Source: Candidatus Chlorohelix allophototropha (GTDB lineage: Bacteria > Chloroflexota > Chloroflexia > Chloroheliales > Chloroheliaceae). From it: DNA of 64,000 bases. Position 1 is the stretch's first letter. Every line of letters begins with the position of its first letter. Below the pieces are notes generated by a model, which was not told where the DNA came from, ran no database searches, and was given only the letters and a program-made list of their open reading frames with translations. Below are positions 40,553-50,264 of this stretch, one piece after another. The stretch spans positions 248,001 through 312,000 of the forward strand of contig NZ_CP128401.1 of NCBI RefSeq assembly GCF_030389965.1, in the 5' to 3' direction. The translations under genes and the position numbers were made by a program.

Positions 40553-43500
40553 CATTTCACTACCAAGGTGGTGGCACTCTTTCACCGGATAGCGAACTAT
40601 ATATCTCCCGGCAGGCTGATAAAGAACTTTTGGAATTATGCCAGAAATCCCAGTTCACCTATATTTTAGCGCCTCGGCAAATTGGCAAATCCAGCCTAAT
40701 GCTTCGCACTGCTCAGAAGCTTTCGCTTGAAGGAATAAAGGTAGTTAAACTTGATCTCACCCGGTTGGGTACACAGGTAGAAGCCGAAGGCTGGTATTAT
40801 GGATTTATGTATGAGGTGCGAAAACAGCTTGAGTTGAAATTAAAGCTGAGTGAATGGTGGGAAGAGAATAAGAACCTGAGTCTAGCACAGCGTCTTACCC
40901 TTTTCTTTGAAGAGGTACTTCTTTGTGAAGTAACTGCCCCGGTGATTATTTTTGTAGATGAAATTGATACTACCCTCAGTCTCTCTTTTACTGACGATTT
41001 CTTTGCGAGTATTCGAGGGTTATATGTAGCACGTGCCGGTAATCCTGAGCTTAAGCGGCTTTCTTTTGTACTGATAGGGGTGGCTACTCCCGGAGACCTT
41101 ATCCGTGACCCCAAACGCACCCCCTTTAATATCGGGCAACGGGTAGAAATGACCGATTTTACCTTTGAGGAAGCCTTACCTCTAGCAGGTGGTTTAGGTT
41201 TGCCAAATGTCGAAGCTCAGGAAACCTTAAAAAGCATATTGGAGTGGACGGGAGGGCATCCCTATCTAACCCAGAGACTTTGTCAGGTTATGGCAGAACA
41301 GAGCATGAGCAAAGCCAATTCACAAATTGGGGCTAATCTAAATACAACCCCCATAGTGGTAGCCAAAACTTTTCTGGGAGAGAAAAGCGAAGAGGACAAT
41401 AATCTACAATTTGTGCGGGACATGTTAACCCGCCGCGCCCCTGACCTTTTACAAGTGCTGAGTACCTATCGGGAAGTAAGACGAGCAAAAGAGGTGCTAG
41501 ACCAGGAACAATCCATAGTAAAATCTCACTTAAAACTTTCGGGTGTAGTAAAACGGGAACGTGGAAGGCTACTGGTAAGGAACCAAATCTATAAGACAGT
41601 ATTTGACGAAAAGTGGATAAAAGAACATCTACCGATCAATTGGGCTAAAAGGCTCAAGCAAGCGCTGGGAGTGATTGCAGCCACATTATTACTGGCATTA
41701 ATAATGGGAGGGTTGGCAATCTACGCTTTTATCCAGCAGGACGAAGCGGGTAAACAAGCAGATGAAGCCAATAAGCAGCGCAACACCGCTGAAACCAGAA
41801 GGATTGAGGCTGAAACTGCTCGAAACCAGTCGGATCGCTTACTGCGTGGGACAGAAGCGCAAGCGCTGGCATTTCGCTCTCAAACTCAGACCGACCCGGA
41901 ATTGGCTTTGTTACTAACCATTGAAGCCGCCCAGCGCATTCAAGATGGCAAACTGGAAGATAGTGGAGGACAGGTGGAAGCGGCGTTGCGCCAAGCTCTG
42001 GCAAATTACACCCCGAATATTGCCCTGCGCAGCCCGGCTACCGCAACGAACAGTGTTGCATTCAGCCCGGATGGAAAGCGACTGGTGGTAGCCGGAAATG
42101 ACGGTTATGCCAGAGTGTATGAGACAGGTACTAATAAAGAAATTATGTCATTGGGCGGGAAGTTCGGATCAGTCTATATGGCGAAATATAGCCCCGATGG
42201 CAGTATGGTCGCTACCGCCGATGCCGAAGGCAATACCATCTTTTATGAAACGGCCAGCGGGAAGCAGTTGGGAGACATAATAACTTGCCAATGTTTTTTC
42301 AACCAGATGGCTTTCAGTCCCGATGGTAAAATGCTGGCGGAAGGCCCGGGTAATCGCACCGCTCGAATACTCGACCCTATTGGCGGAAAAGTGTTATGGG
42401 AACAATTTGATGCAGGTGGTATCTATAGTCCGGTGTTCAGCCCGAACGGAAAATGGCTGGCAATAGCGAGTGGGAACCTCTTATTCCTGTGGGATCTTAC
42501 CAGTGGCACTATTCCACCGAAAGAACCTTATCATATAACCATAGGGTTTAAGACTTTAGTTACGACAAGCGCAATTTTCAGTCCGGATAGCCGCTGGCTG
42601 ATTCTAACCAGCACAGATTTTACTGCCCGAATCATTGATACTACCACCGGAAAGTATGTCGCTACCCTAAAACATAATGGCTTTGTGAATAATGCCGTAT
42701 TTACCCCGGATGGCAAACAGGTTTTAACCGCCAGCAGCGATAAAACCGTTAAAGTCTGGGAGACCGAAAGCGGCAAAGAACTGCTCACCTTCCAGAACCA
42801 TACCTCGGCGGTACAGGATGTGATTCTAAGCCCCGACGGTAAATTGGCAATTAGCACGGGCAATGACACCACCATCCGGGTGTGGGATTATGTCAGCGGC
42901 AAGGAGGTGACGGTGTTGAGAGGGCACGCTAGTACGGTGGCGAGTGCGCCAAATCATGCCGGATTAAGTTTTAGTCCGGACGGGAAATGGCTGGCTTCCA
43001 CCAGCAGCGATGGCACTGCCAGATTGTGGGACTGGGAAGCGCTTTCACAGAAACGCTTGATCTTAAACCCCAATACCGATCGTTTATTAAGCGCCAGTTA
43101 TAGCCCGGATGGTAAAACCGTATTTACGGTAGCAAATAATAACCCACCGCGTCTGTTCGATAGCGCCAGCGGCAAACAACTTCTAACCCTTCAAGGATTC
43201 TTAACCAATGGTCTCGGAATGCTCCAGTTTTACCCTTCAGAAGTGAGCCCGGATGGCAAATTGGCAGTTACTTCAGGTGGGTTTAACGATCAATCAACCC
43301 GGATTTGGGAAGTGGCTACCGGCAAAGAATTAGGTTTTCTCGATGGCGCTGCTTACACCGATTATGTGCTTGCCAAGAATAGCCTTATTTACGCAGATGT
43401 GAGGAAAGACCTGACCATTGAAATTCGGGATTTGGAAAAAGATTCGATATTACAAGGGGGCTTGAAAGGGCATCAGGCTGAAATAACCGGAATGGCTTTC

Positions 43501-45030
43501 AGCCCCGATTATAAGCTTTTGGGTTCAGCCAGCAAGGATCAAACCGCACGCATTTGGGAAGTGGCTACCGGCAAAGAGGTGGCGGTTTTGAAAGGGCATA
43601 ACGGGGCAGTTACGGGAATTGAGTTCAGTCCCGATGGAAAATATGTGGTCACCGCCGGAGAGGACAAGACCCTACGCTTGTGGGATACAACAAACTGGCA
43701 AGAAGTAAGAGTTATCCGGGGACATACGGCTGAGATCAGCAGTGTAGCCTTCAGTCCAGACGGTCAGACCGTTATTTCAGGAAGCGCTGACAAAACAGCG
43801 CGTATCTGGGAAGTGGCAAGCGGCAAGGAACTGCTGGTACTCAGTGGACACAGCGGGGGGATAACCAGTCTTGCGGTAAGCGAGGATGGCAAACGGATTG
43901 CTACTGCCAGCGAGGATGGAACTGCCAGAGTGTGGGATGCCGCCAATGGTACAGAACAAATGGCGCTGAGGGGGCATAGCGGGGCAGTAACCGCCGTATT
44001 TTTCAAGCCAGACGGGAGCCGGATCTATACCGGAGGGGCAGACAAAACCCTTCGGTTGTGGGACAGCGCCAGTGGTAAGGAAATGAAAATAACCACTGGC
44101 TTCACCAAACCCATCAAGCGTCTCTATACCTGCGCAACTTTTAAGGCTATTATGGAATCTGGCACTCCCGTTGATCAACCAATTGAAGACCCGGTCTGGG
44201 TGGTAAACGATGAAGTGTGGCGAATTTTCGATTTGTACTATGGCTATGGTTATGGATGGGTTCCCTTTGTTCCTACCTATACCGGCGCAATTTTCAGCCC
44301 GGACAGTAAATTGGTTGCCACCGGAGGGAGTGATGGGGTAGTGCGGTTGTGGGACAGCGCTACCGGAAAGTTGGTGCGCACCCTGGAAGGGCATACAAAT
44401 GGAGTGCTTTTAACGGGAAATGGCGGTTTCAGCCCGGATGGGCAACGAATTGTGGCAGGTGGGGGTGATAGTATCGCAATAGTGTGGGAGGTGGTTAGCG
44501 GTAAGCAACTCCTGACCCTGACCGGTCATAGCGATGGAGTTACGAATGCCACTTTCAGCCCAGACGGCAAGTTAATCGTCACCGCCGGGGCAGATAATAC
44601 CGCCCGTGTCTGGGATGCAACTACGGGTAAGCAGTTGCTGGTATTGAAAGGTCACACCGGAGCATTAAATACTGCTCGTTTCAGCCCGGATGGCAAGTTT
44701 ATTATAACCGCCAGCGCGGATAGTACTGCCCGCATCTGGGATACTGCATCTGGACAGTTGCTGGCGATAGTACTTGGGCATAACGGCCCGGTGAGCGATG
44801 CCAACTTCAGCCCGGATGGGAAAAACATCTTGACCGCCAGCGAAGATTTCACTGCCATCATTCAACCCTGCGATATTTGCGGTAGCTTTTCCCAAGCGCT
44901 GGAGCAAGCTAAAAATACCGTCACCCGTTCCCTCACCCCCGATGAAAAAGCCCAATTCGGGATAGCGACTGCGGCTGTTTTACCACTCAACCCAGTATCT
45001 CGCTGGAGTAGAAAACAAGAAAGAGCTTGA
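40549..45030 (+). CDS. STAND-type AAA-like ATPase with about 21 WD40 blades
   Basis: The 1493-residue protein starts with the same kind of AAA-like domain: Walker A A-P-R-Q-I-G-K-S-S near 43, Walker B I-I-F-V-D-E-I-D near 140, and G-G-H-P-Y-L-T-Q near 240. A membrane helix (about 370-393) and a coiled-coil linker follow. From about residue 485 to 1440 there are around 21 WD40 repeats with F-S-P-D-G-K and W-D/W-E signatures, enough for three seven-bladed propellers. A tyrosine-rich insert (about 1205-1250) splits one blade. Such proteins sense a ligand and switch on an effector; no effector domain is seen here. Confidence 0.88.
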   Translation: MTFHYQGGGTLSPDSELYISRQADKELLELCQKSQFTYILAPRQIGKSSLMLRTAQKLSLEGIKVVKLDLTRLGTQVEAEGWYYGFMYEVRKQLELKLKLSEWWEENKNLSLAQRLTLFFEEVLLCEVTAPVIIFVDEIDTTLSLSFTDDFFASIRGLYVARAGNPELKRLSFVLIGVATPGDLIRDPKRTPFNIGQRVEMTDFTFEEALPLAGGLGLPNVEAQETLKSILEWTGGHPYLTQRLCQVMAEQSMSKANSQIGANLNTTPIVVAKTFLGEKSEEDNNLQFVRDMLTRRAPDLLQVLSTYREVRRAKEVLDQEQSIVKSHLKLSGVVKRERGRLLVRNQIYKTVFDEKWIKEHLPINWAKRLKQALGVIAATLLLALIMGGLAIYAFIQQDEAGKQADEANKQRNTAETRRIEAETARNQSDRLLRGTEAQALAFRSQTQTDPELALLLTIEAAQRIQDGKLEDSGGQVEAALRQALANYTPNIALRSPATATNSVAFSPDGKRLVVAGNDGYARVYETGTNKEIMSLGGKFGSVYMAKYSPDGSMVATADAEGNTIFYETASGKQLGDIITCQCFFNQMAFSPDGKMLAEGPGNRTARILDPIGGKVLWEQFDAGGIYSPVFSPNGKWLAIASGNLLFLWDLTSGTIPPKEPYHITIGFKTLVTTSAIFSPDSRWLILTSTDFTARIIDTTTGKYVATLKHNGFVNNAVFTPDGKQVLTASSDKTVKVWETESGKELLTFQNHTSAVQDVILSPDGKLAISTGNDTTIRVWDYVSGKEVTVLRGHASTVASAPNHAGLSFSPDGKWLASTSSDGTARLWDWEALSQKRLILNPNTDRLLSASYSPDGKTVFTVANNNPPRLFDSASGKQLLTLQGFLTNGLGMLQFYPSEVSPDGKLAVTSGGFNDQSTRIWEVATGKELGFLDGAAYTDYVLAKNSLIYADVRKDLTIEIRDLEKDSILQGGLKGHQAEITGMAFSPDYKLLGSASKDQTARIWEVATGKEVAVLKGHNGAVTGIEFSPDGKYVVTAGEDKTLRLWDTTNWQEVRVIRGHTAEISSVAFSPDGQTVISGSADKTARIWEVASGKELLVLSGHSGGITSLAVSEDGKRIATASEDGTARVWDAANGTEQMALRGHSGAVTAVFFKPDGSRIYTGGADKTLRLWDSASGKEMKITTGFTKPIKRLYTCATFKAIMESGTPVDQPIEDPVWVVNDEVWRIFDLYYGYGYGWVPFVPTYTGAIFSPDSKLVATGGSDGVVRLWDSATGKLVRTLEGHTNGVLLTGNGGFSPDGQRIVAGGGDSIAIVWEVVSGKQLLTLTGHSDGVTNATFSPDGKLIVTAGADNTARVWDATTGKQLLVLKGHTGALNTARFSPDGKFIITASADSTARIWDTASGQLLAIVLGHNGPVSDANFSPDGKNILTASEDFTAIIQPCDICGSFSQALEQAKNTVTRSLTPDEKAQFGIATAAVLPLNPVSRWSRKQERA

Positions 45031-45896
45031 TGGAGGTTTATTTTATGAGGTGTGTCCATTTTCGATTTGGTTTAAGTTTAGTATTATGCTGCTGGAGATG
45101 ACCGGGTTATCCTAGTCTGGAAGGCTTGAATGAACTCTATGCGTTTAGCACATTGATTAGGCGGAAAACTAAAACTTGTGAAAGCGTTGGGAGTGGGATT
45201 AAATTGTCAGCCCTATTTGACTACCTGTAATGGCTATTGCCATTAATTAAGAAATGCACCAAAAGTCTCCGCATCTGCGCCACGTATACAATACACCGCC
45301 CTTAAATAAAAAGCCTGACAACCTACTAACGCCCATCGTAACGCTGTTGTGAGAAGGGGAGCGGATAACGACACCTAGTAAGAGAACTCTTAACCATCAA
45401 ATACCGTCACATACTGAGGTAGCGGTCCTTTTTACCCCAACAGTCGCACGAACACATGCGCTATTACTGACATCATCATACCGACTTGTACCGCACCTTG
45501 TTTAAAAGACTGCTAGTTAATGTTGACCCTGCGTTCACTGGAATTTAACCTCACAATGCTATAATTGAATAATCATTCTAAAATACAGGTTAGAATCTTA
45601 AACTCATTGAATCCAGCTTGCACCCCAGTCATACCAAAGATTTAAGAACCTGTAAAGCCAGCCAAAGAACAGGATGCCAGCATTAAGCCCCGTCAATTTA
45701 AGTAATAAGTTGTATTAGAACTATGCTACTGATTTCAGCTTGGTGGTGAGTTTTATTTCCATGAGGGGGAAATGAAAACACTAATTGTTAAATGTACCAA
45801 GCTAACAGTCCCAAAGAAAGGTAAGCTTGGAGCATTTCGTATGCTACCAGATTTGCCTATACCTATTAACGTTGCTTAAACAGGAGGGTGAAGGGT
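45031..45896. other. Intergenic region, no gene recognised
   Basis: About 860 bp without a credible frame. I see no terminator, mobile-element end or RNA gene. A ribosome site AGGAGG lies at the right end for the beta-helix gene. Confidence 0.45.
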
Positions 45897-48326
45897 ATGA
45901 CGGAGTTAGCTATCAGCTCATCAAAACGGTTACGTTTCGCAGCGCTTGCCATGCTTTGGATTATGGCAATTCTACTACTGTTTGGGTTAGTAGCCGTACC
46001 CACCAAGGCGGCAGGTTCCTTTATTGTTACCACCACAGCAGATACCTCTGACAGTAATATTGGAGACGGGAATTGCGCCGATAACAACGGCAAATGTTCC
46101 TTAAGAGCGGCTATAGAACAAGCGAACGCTCTTGGTGCAGGTAGCATCAGTCTCTCGGTTGCTACCTATACTCTAGCCACCCAAAATAAGTTGTTTATTT
46201 CACCGGGTGTAAGTATCAATATAACTGGAACAGATAGAAGCGCCACCATTATTGACGGCACTAATGACCTTGCCCATCCCTTTAACATTTTCGAGTTAGG
46301 TAGCAATGCCCATCTCACTCTGGACGGAGTAACTGTAACCAGAGCGATAGGTGCAGGTAATTTAGGGGGCGCTATTAACAGTTTCAGCGCCACTTTGGAT
46401 TTAAGGAACTGCGTTTTCTCAAATAACACTAACCCCACTGGCACTGGCGGGGCTATATTTTCCGGCGATGGGGGCGTACTAAATATTACCAATTGCATTT
46501 TCGATGGTAATAAGACTTTCTCCAACAATGGAGGCGCTTTAAGCACAAGCCGGAGCGCGGTGACTATTAAGGATAGCACTTTCCAGAATAACCGCGCAGA
46601 AACAGCCCCCGACAACGGATGGCCCTCATCGGGTGGCGCTATGTGGGTATATGAGAGTAATTCGCTTTCCGGTAGCAATGTCAAAGCTGTAATTGATCAT
46701 ACCAGCTTTATCAATAATAGCGCTAGCAACACCGGTGGCGCAATTGCCGCTAATAACAACGATCTTTTCATCCAAAATGGCTCCCAATTTTTAGGTAATC
46801 AAGCCCAAATGGGAGGGGGTGCGCTGGATTTAAGAAATAACAACTATGGGGACGCTTCCGGAAAGGGCAGCGTGAGCATAACAGCTACAACCTTCACCAA
46901 TAACCTCGTGACTACTGCCGTTGACCCTAATACCAATACGAATCCAAGTGGCGGTGCCATCAGTGCATTTGGTTTAGACATTGGTATTCATAACAGTACT
47001 TTCATAGGAAATACTGCTACTTTTGCAGGGGGCGCAATTAGTGGAAATAACTATAACCTTACAGTGGAGAACTCCACTTTTGAGAGTAATGTGGCAGAAC
47101 GGGGTGCGGGCGCTATTTTCTTTACGGACTACACTTTCCCCGGAGCCCTACAGGGTAATCTGGTAATTACTGGCAGCACTTTCAAAACCAACCACGAAAC
47201 CAAAACAGGTAGTGGTACAAATGATTTCTATCCTTTTGGGGGGGCGCTTTCTATTATGAATGCCCCTGCCAGTATTAGCAATAGCACCTTCAGTGGCAAC
47301 ACTGCACTAGAACCGGGGGGCGCGATCCATTTTAATTCAGCTGGTTTACTGTCCCTAAATATATATGGTTCTACTTTTAATGGGAATACCTCCGAAAGAA
47401 GCGGTGGCGCAATCAATGGATGGGGCAAAACGAATATAACCAACAGCACCTTCAGCGGCAACATCGGCGGTTCCGGAGCTGCTATAAATACCCGTGACGA
47501 TGTAGCAACTGTGTTGAATTCCACCATTAGCGGTAACCGTTCAATCTCAGGACAGGGAGGTGGCATTAGCGCTAATGGAAACGTGCTAACATTCCAAAAT
47601 ACAATTCTGGCAAATAACACGGGTGGTAACTGTTACGGTTCCGTCACCAGCGCCGGAAATAACCTACAATATGGCGACAGTTCCTGCCCCAATACGCTTA
47701 ATCAGAATCCTAAGCTTGACCCGAACGGCTTACAAGATAACGGCGGTCTTACCCAAACTATAGCCCTTCTTGGTGGTAGTCCGGCTATAGATAGCGGGAA
47801 TAATTCCACTTGCCCGGCAGTAGATCAACGCGGAGTATCCCGAAACGGTCCCTGTGACATTGGCGCGTATGAATATACTGGTGGATTTGTCACCGGAGGA
47901 GGCTGGATCAACTCTCCTGTTGGTGCTTGCAACCTCTCAGCCGCCTGCCAGAATGCTACCGGCAAAGCGAACTTCGGTTTCAATGCCAAGTACAAGAAAG
48001 ACGCAACAATACCGGAGGGTAATACCGAGTTCCAATTTAGTCCTGGGAACCTGAACTTCAAGGCCACTAGTTATCAGTGGTTGGTGCTAGCGGGAGCCAA
48101 AGCTCAATTCAAGGGCAGCGGAACCATCAACGGCAACGGCAATTACGACTTTATAGTAACCGTTATTGACGGAAAGCTTAGCAGCAGCGGGGTGGATAAG
48201 TTCCGCATCAAAATCTGGGACAAAGTTACTGGGTTAGTAATTTATGATAACCAGATGGGTGCAGCAGACGATGTAGAACCTTCGACCACAGTAGGAGGTG
48301 GCAGCATTGTCATACATAAGAGTTAG
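45897..48326 (+). CDS. Secreted right-handed beta-helix surface protein with post-COAP-type C-terminus
   Basis: The ATG at 45897 is preceded by AGGAGG; an upstream GTG is less likely. The 809-residue protein has a hydrophobic signal segment (about 15-40), the C-S-L-R-A-A-I-E-Q-A-N opening of CSLREAI-type exported proteins, and then about 20 parallel beta-helix rungs with S-T-F-S-G-N and G-G-A-I signatures. The C-terminal ~150 residues carry G-G-G-W-I-N-S-P, F-G-F-N-A-K-Y-K-K and a conserved W-D-K-V-T-G region seen in post-COAP domains. It is probably cell-surface attached or secreted; target unknown. Confidence 0.85.
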   Translation: MTELAISSSKRLRFAALAMLWIMAILLLFGLVAVPTKAAGSFIVTTTADTSDSNIGDGNCADNNGKCSLRAAIEQANALGAGSISLSVATYTLATQNKLFISPGVSINITGTDRSATIIDGTNDLAHPFNIFELGSNAHLTLDGVTVTRAIGAGNLGGAINSFSATLDLRNCVFSNNTNPTGTGGAIFSGDGGVLNITNCIFDGNKTFSNNGGALSTSRSAVTIKDSTFQNNRAETAPDNGWPSSGGAMWVYESNSLSGSNVKAVIDHTSFINNSASNTGGAIAANNNDLFIQNGSQFLGNQAQMGGGALDLRNNNYGDASGKGSVSITATTFTNNLVTTAVDPNTNTNPSGGAISAFGLDIGIHNSTFIGNTATFAGGAISGNNYNLTVENSTFESNVAERGAGAIFFTDYTFPGALQGNLVITGSTFKTNHETKTGSGTNDFYPFGGALSIMNAPASISNSTFSGNTALEPGGAIHFNSAGLLSLNIYGSTFNGNTSERSGGAINGWGKTNITNSTFSGNIGGSGAAINTRDDVATVLNSTISGNRSISGQGGGISANGNVLTFQNTILANNTGGNCYGSVTSAGNNLQYGDSSCPNTLNQNPKLDPNGLQDNGGLTQTIALLGGSPAIDSGNNSTCPAVDQRGVSRNGPCDIGAYEYTGGFVTGGGWINSPVGACNLSAACQNATGKANFGFNAKYKKDATIPEGNTEFQFSPGNLNFKATSYQWLVLAGAKAQFKGSGTINGNGNYDFIVTVIDGKLSSSGVDKFRIKIWDKVTGLVIYDNQMGAADDVEPSTTVGGGSIVIHKS

Positions 48327-48419
48327 AACCTGCCTTATTAGGCTCAAGGCACTGAGACCTTTTGAGGTTGGGTAGCCCATGTAAAACACGTTCTTATTGA
48401 TTGTTTGCGTGCCTAATTC

Positions 48420-48466
48420 GTAACAGTACAGCCAGCCTCAGTTGACAAGGTTGGCTGTATTGTTAC
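48420..48466 (+). terminator. Long terminator-like hairpin after the beta-helix gene
   Basis: GTAACAGTACAGCCA (48420-48434) pairs at 14 of 15 positions with TGGCTGTATTGTTAC (48452-48466), followed by a T-rich stretch. It lies about 95 bp after the stop codon. Confidence 0.65.
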
Positions 48467-49466
48467 TTAATTCTCTCACTAATCCTAGTGCCATCAAGTA
48501 ACTTGACATAAATATTTATAAATTTCTTTCCCCCCCAATAGGGCTTTCTCAATATTAAGGCAGTAACATTATTTTGGCTTCCTTTTCTCTTTGACAAACC
48601 AACTTTCAAAGAGTTATTGTTATTTCTGGCTTTAAGAAGCCTCCAAACCGGGCTTCCCTTAAAAAGGGCAAGTTCTCCAAACTTGTATAAAATAACTAAA
48701 GGTATTAAAAGCTTATGGAAATGCGTCAATTGGGAAAAACAGGTCCACTGGTCTCTGCACTTGGTCTGGGCTGTATGGGAATGTCAGATTTCTACGGTAG
48801 CCGGGATGATCAAGAGTCGCTGGCAACCCTCCAATATGCCCTTGATCAGGGTCTTAACTTCTTTGATACCGCCGATATGTACGGGGTGGGTCGAAATGAA
48901 GAACTGGTGGGTAAAGCCATAAAGGGACAGCGCAGCAAGGTATTTCTCGCTACCAAATTCGGGAACCAGCGTGCTGCCGATGGCGCCTTTTTAGGAGTAA
49001 ACGGACGACCAGAATATGTCCGCAGTGCCTGTGAAGCCAGCCTACAACGGTTGGGGGTAGAGTATATAGATTTATACTACCAGCACAGAGTTGATCCCAA
49101 AACTCCAATCGAAGAAACAGTTGGGGCGATGGCAGAACTGGTAAAAGAAGGTAAAGTGCGTTATCTGGGACTCTCGGAAGCTTCAGCCTCAACCATTCGT
49201 AGGGCTTACGCCATTCACCCCCTCACCGCTTTGCAAACCGAGTATTCCTTATGGGCTAGAGATGTAGAAGCAGAGATACTACCAACTGTAGATTGCGGTT
49301 GTCAAGACCTAATATTCCGGGCTAAAAATGCATCTGAATTTAACCCACTTTTTTAAGAAAAAGCTCCAGGCAGTGGCCTGTCGCACGCTGGCGTTCGCAC
49401 AAAAGCCAAGCTTTTGCGCTCAACCAGCTCTTATTAGGCTGAAATAATCTTAGCCTCTTGAAATCT

Positions 49467-50264
49467 TTAAGAACCAGTTCCCGCTTCCGGTTTCTTTTCT
49501 TCTGGTGGAAGTTGCCGACGCTCTAAGCCGTAACTCTCCTTTCCTAAAGTGCGGTAACTGCTACCTCTTAAATAAAAAACTTCTCCGTGATGCAATAAAC
49601 GGTCAATAATCGCCACCATCAAGGCAGTATCACCACCCTCGATCAGTTCGCCCCAGTTAGAAAGGCTTTTGTTACTGGTAATGATCGTAGCACCTCTGAG
49701 GTAACGTCCGCTGATCAGCTCATATAAGGCCGGACCTACACGTGCGTCCATCGGTAAATAGCCCAGTTCGTCTAATACCAACACCTGACATTTCAAAAGC
49801 GGCTCTAAAATCCTGGCTATTTCCTGGCGAGTGCTAGCCGCAATCACTTGGTTCGCCAGTTGTTGAGCCGTAATGAACTTTACGGTGTAACCCAACTGCA
49901 CCATCTTAATTCCGGCTGCAATCGAAAGATGGGTTTTCCCAAGCCCACTTGCCCCGATTAGGAGTAAATTCCCAGCTTTTTCTACAAAACTGCTGTCGAA
50001 ATAGCGTAAAATCACGCTGCGCTTCAGTTCCGGGTGGCGACTGAAATCGAATTGTTCCAGGCTGGCTTCAAAAGGGAAACTGGCTGAGTGCAAACGCTTT
50101 TTGAGTTGGTTCTCCTGACGAGATAGCAACTCTTCGCTTAACAATTCTTCTAAAAACTCCCCGTAATCCATTCCGGTTTCGCGTGCCCGTTCAATCCAAT
50201 CGCTGTATACCTGTTTTACCCTGCCCAGTTTTAGGCTGGTGAGTTTATGTTCCAGACTATTCAT
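49467..50264 (-). CDS. istB: IS21 helper ATPase IstB
   Basis: The 265-residue AAA+ protein has Walker A G-A-S-G-L-G-K-T-H near residue 105 and Walker B V-L-V-L-D-E-L-G-Y-L near 160. It assists IstA in target selection. It overlaps istA by 4 bp in the usual ATGA arrangement. The frame is intact. Confidence 0.95.
   Translation of the reverse strand: MNSLEHKLTSLKLGRVKQVYSDWIERARETGMDYGEFLEELLSEELLSRQENQLKKRLHSASFPFEASLEQFDFSRHPELKRSVILRYFDSSFVEKAGNLLLIGASGLGKTHLSIAAGIKMVQLGYTVKFITAQQLANQVIAASTRQEIARILEPLLKCQVLVLDELGYLPMDARVGPALYELISGRYLRGATIITSNKSLSNWGELIEGGDTALMVAIIDRLLHHGEVFYLRGSSYRTLGKESYGLERRQLPPEEKKPEAGTGS

Noticed and set aside
42531-44861. Minus-strand frames opposite the WD40 repeats
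   Set aside because: They repeat with the WD40 period and have no start signals, so they are shadows of the repeats.
46166-48067. Several long minus-strand frames opposite the beta-helix gene
   Set aside because: They are rich in Pro, Leu and Ala from the repeated codons of the sense strand; the sense protein has clear domains and a ribosome site.
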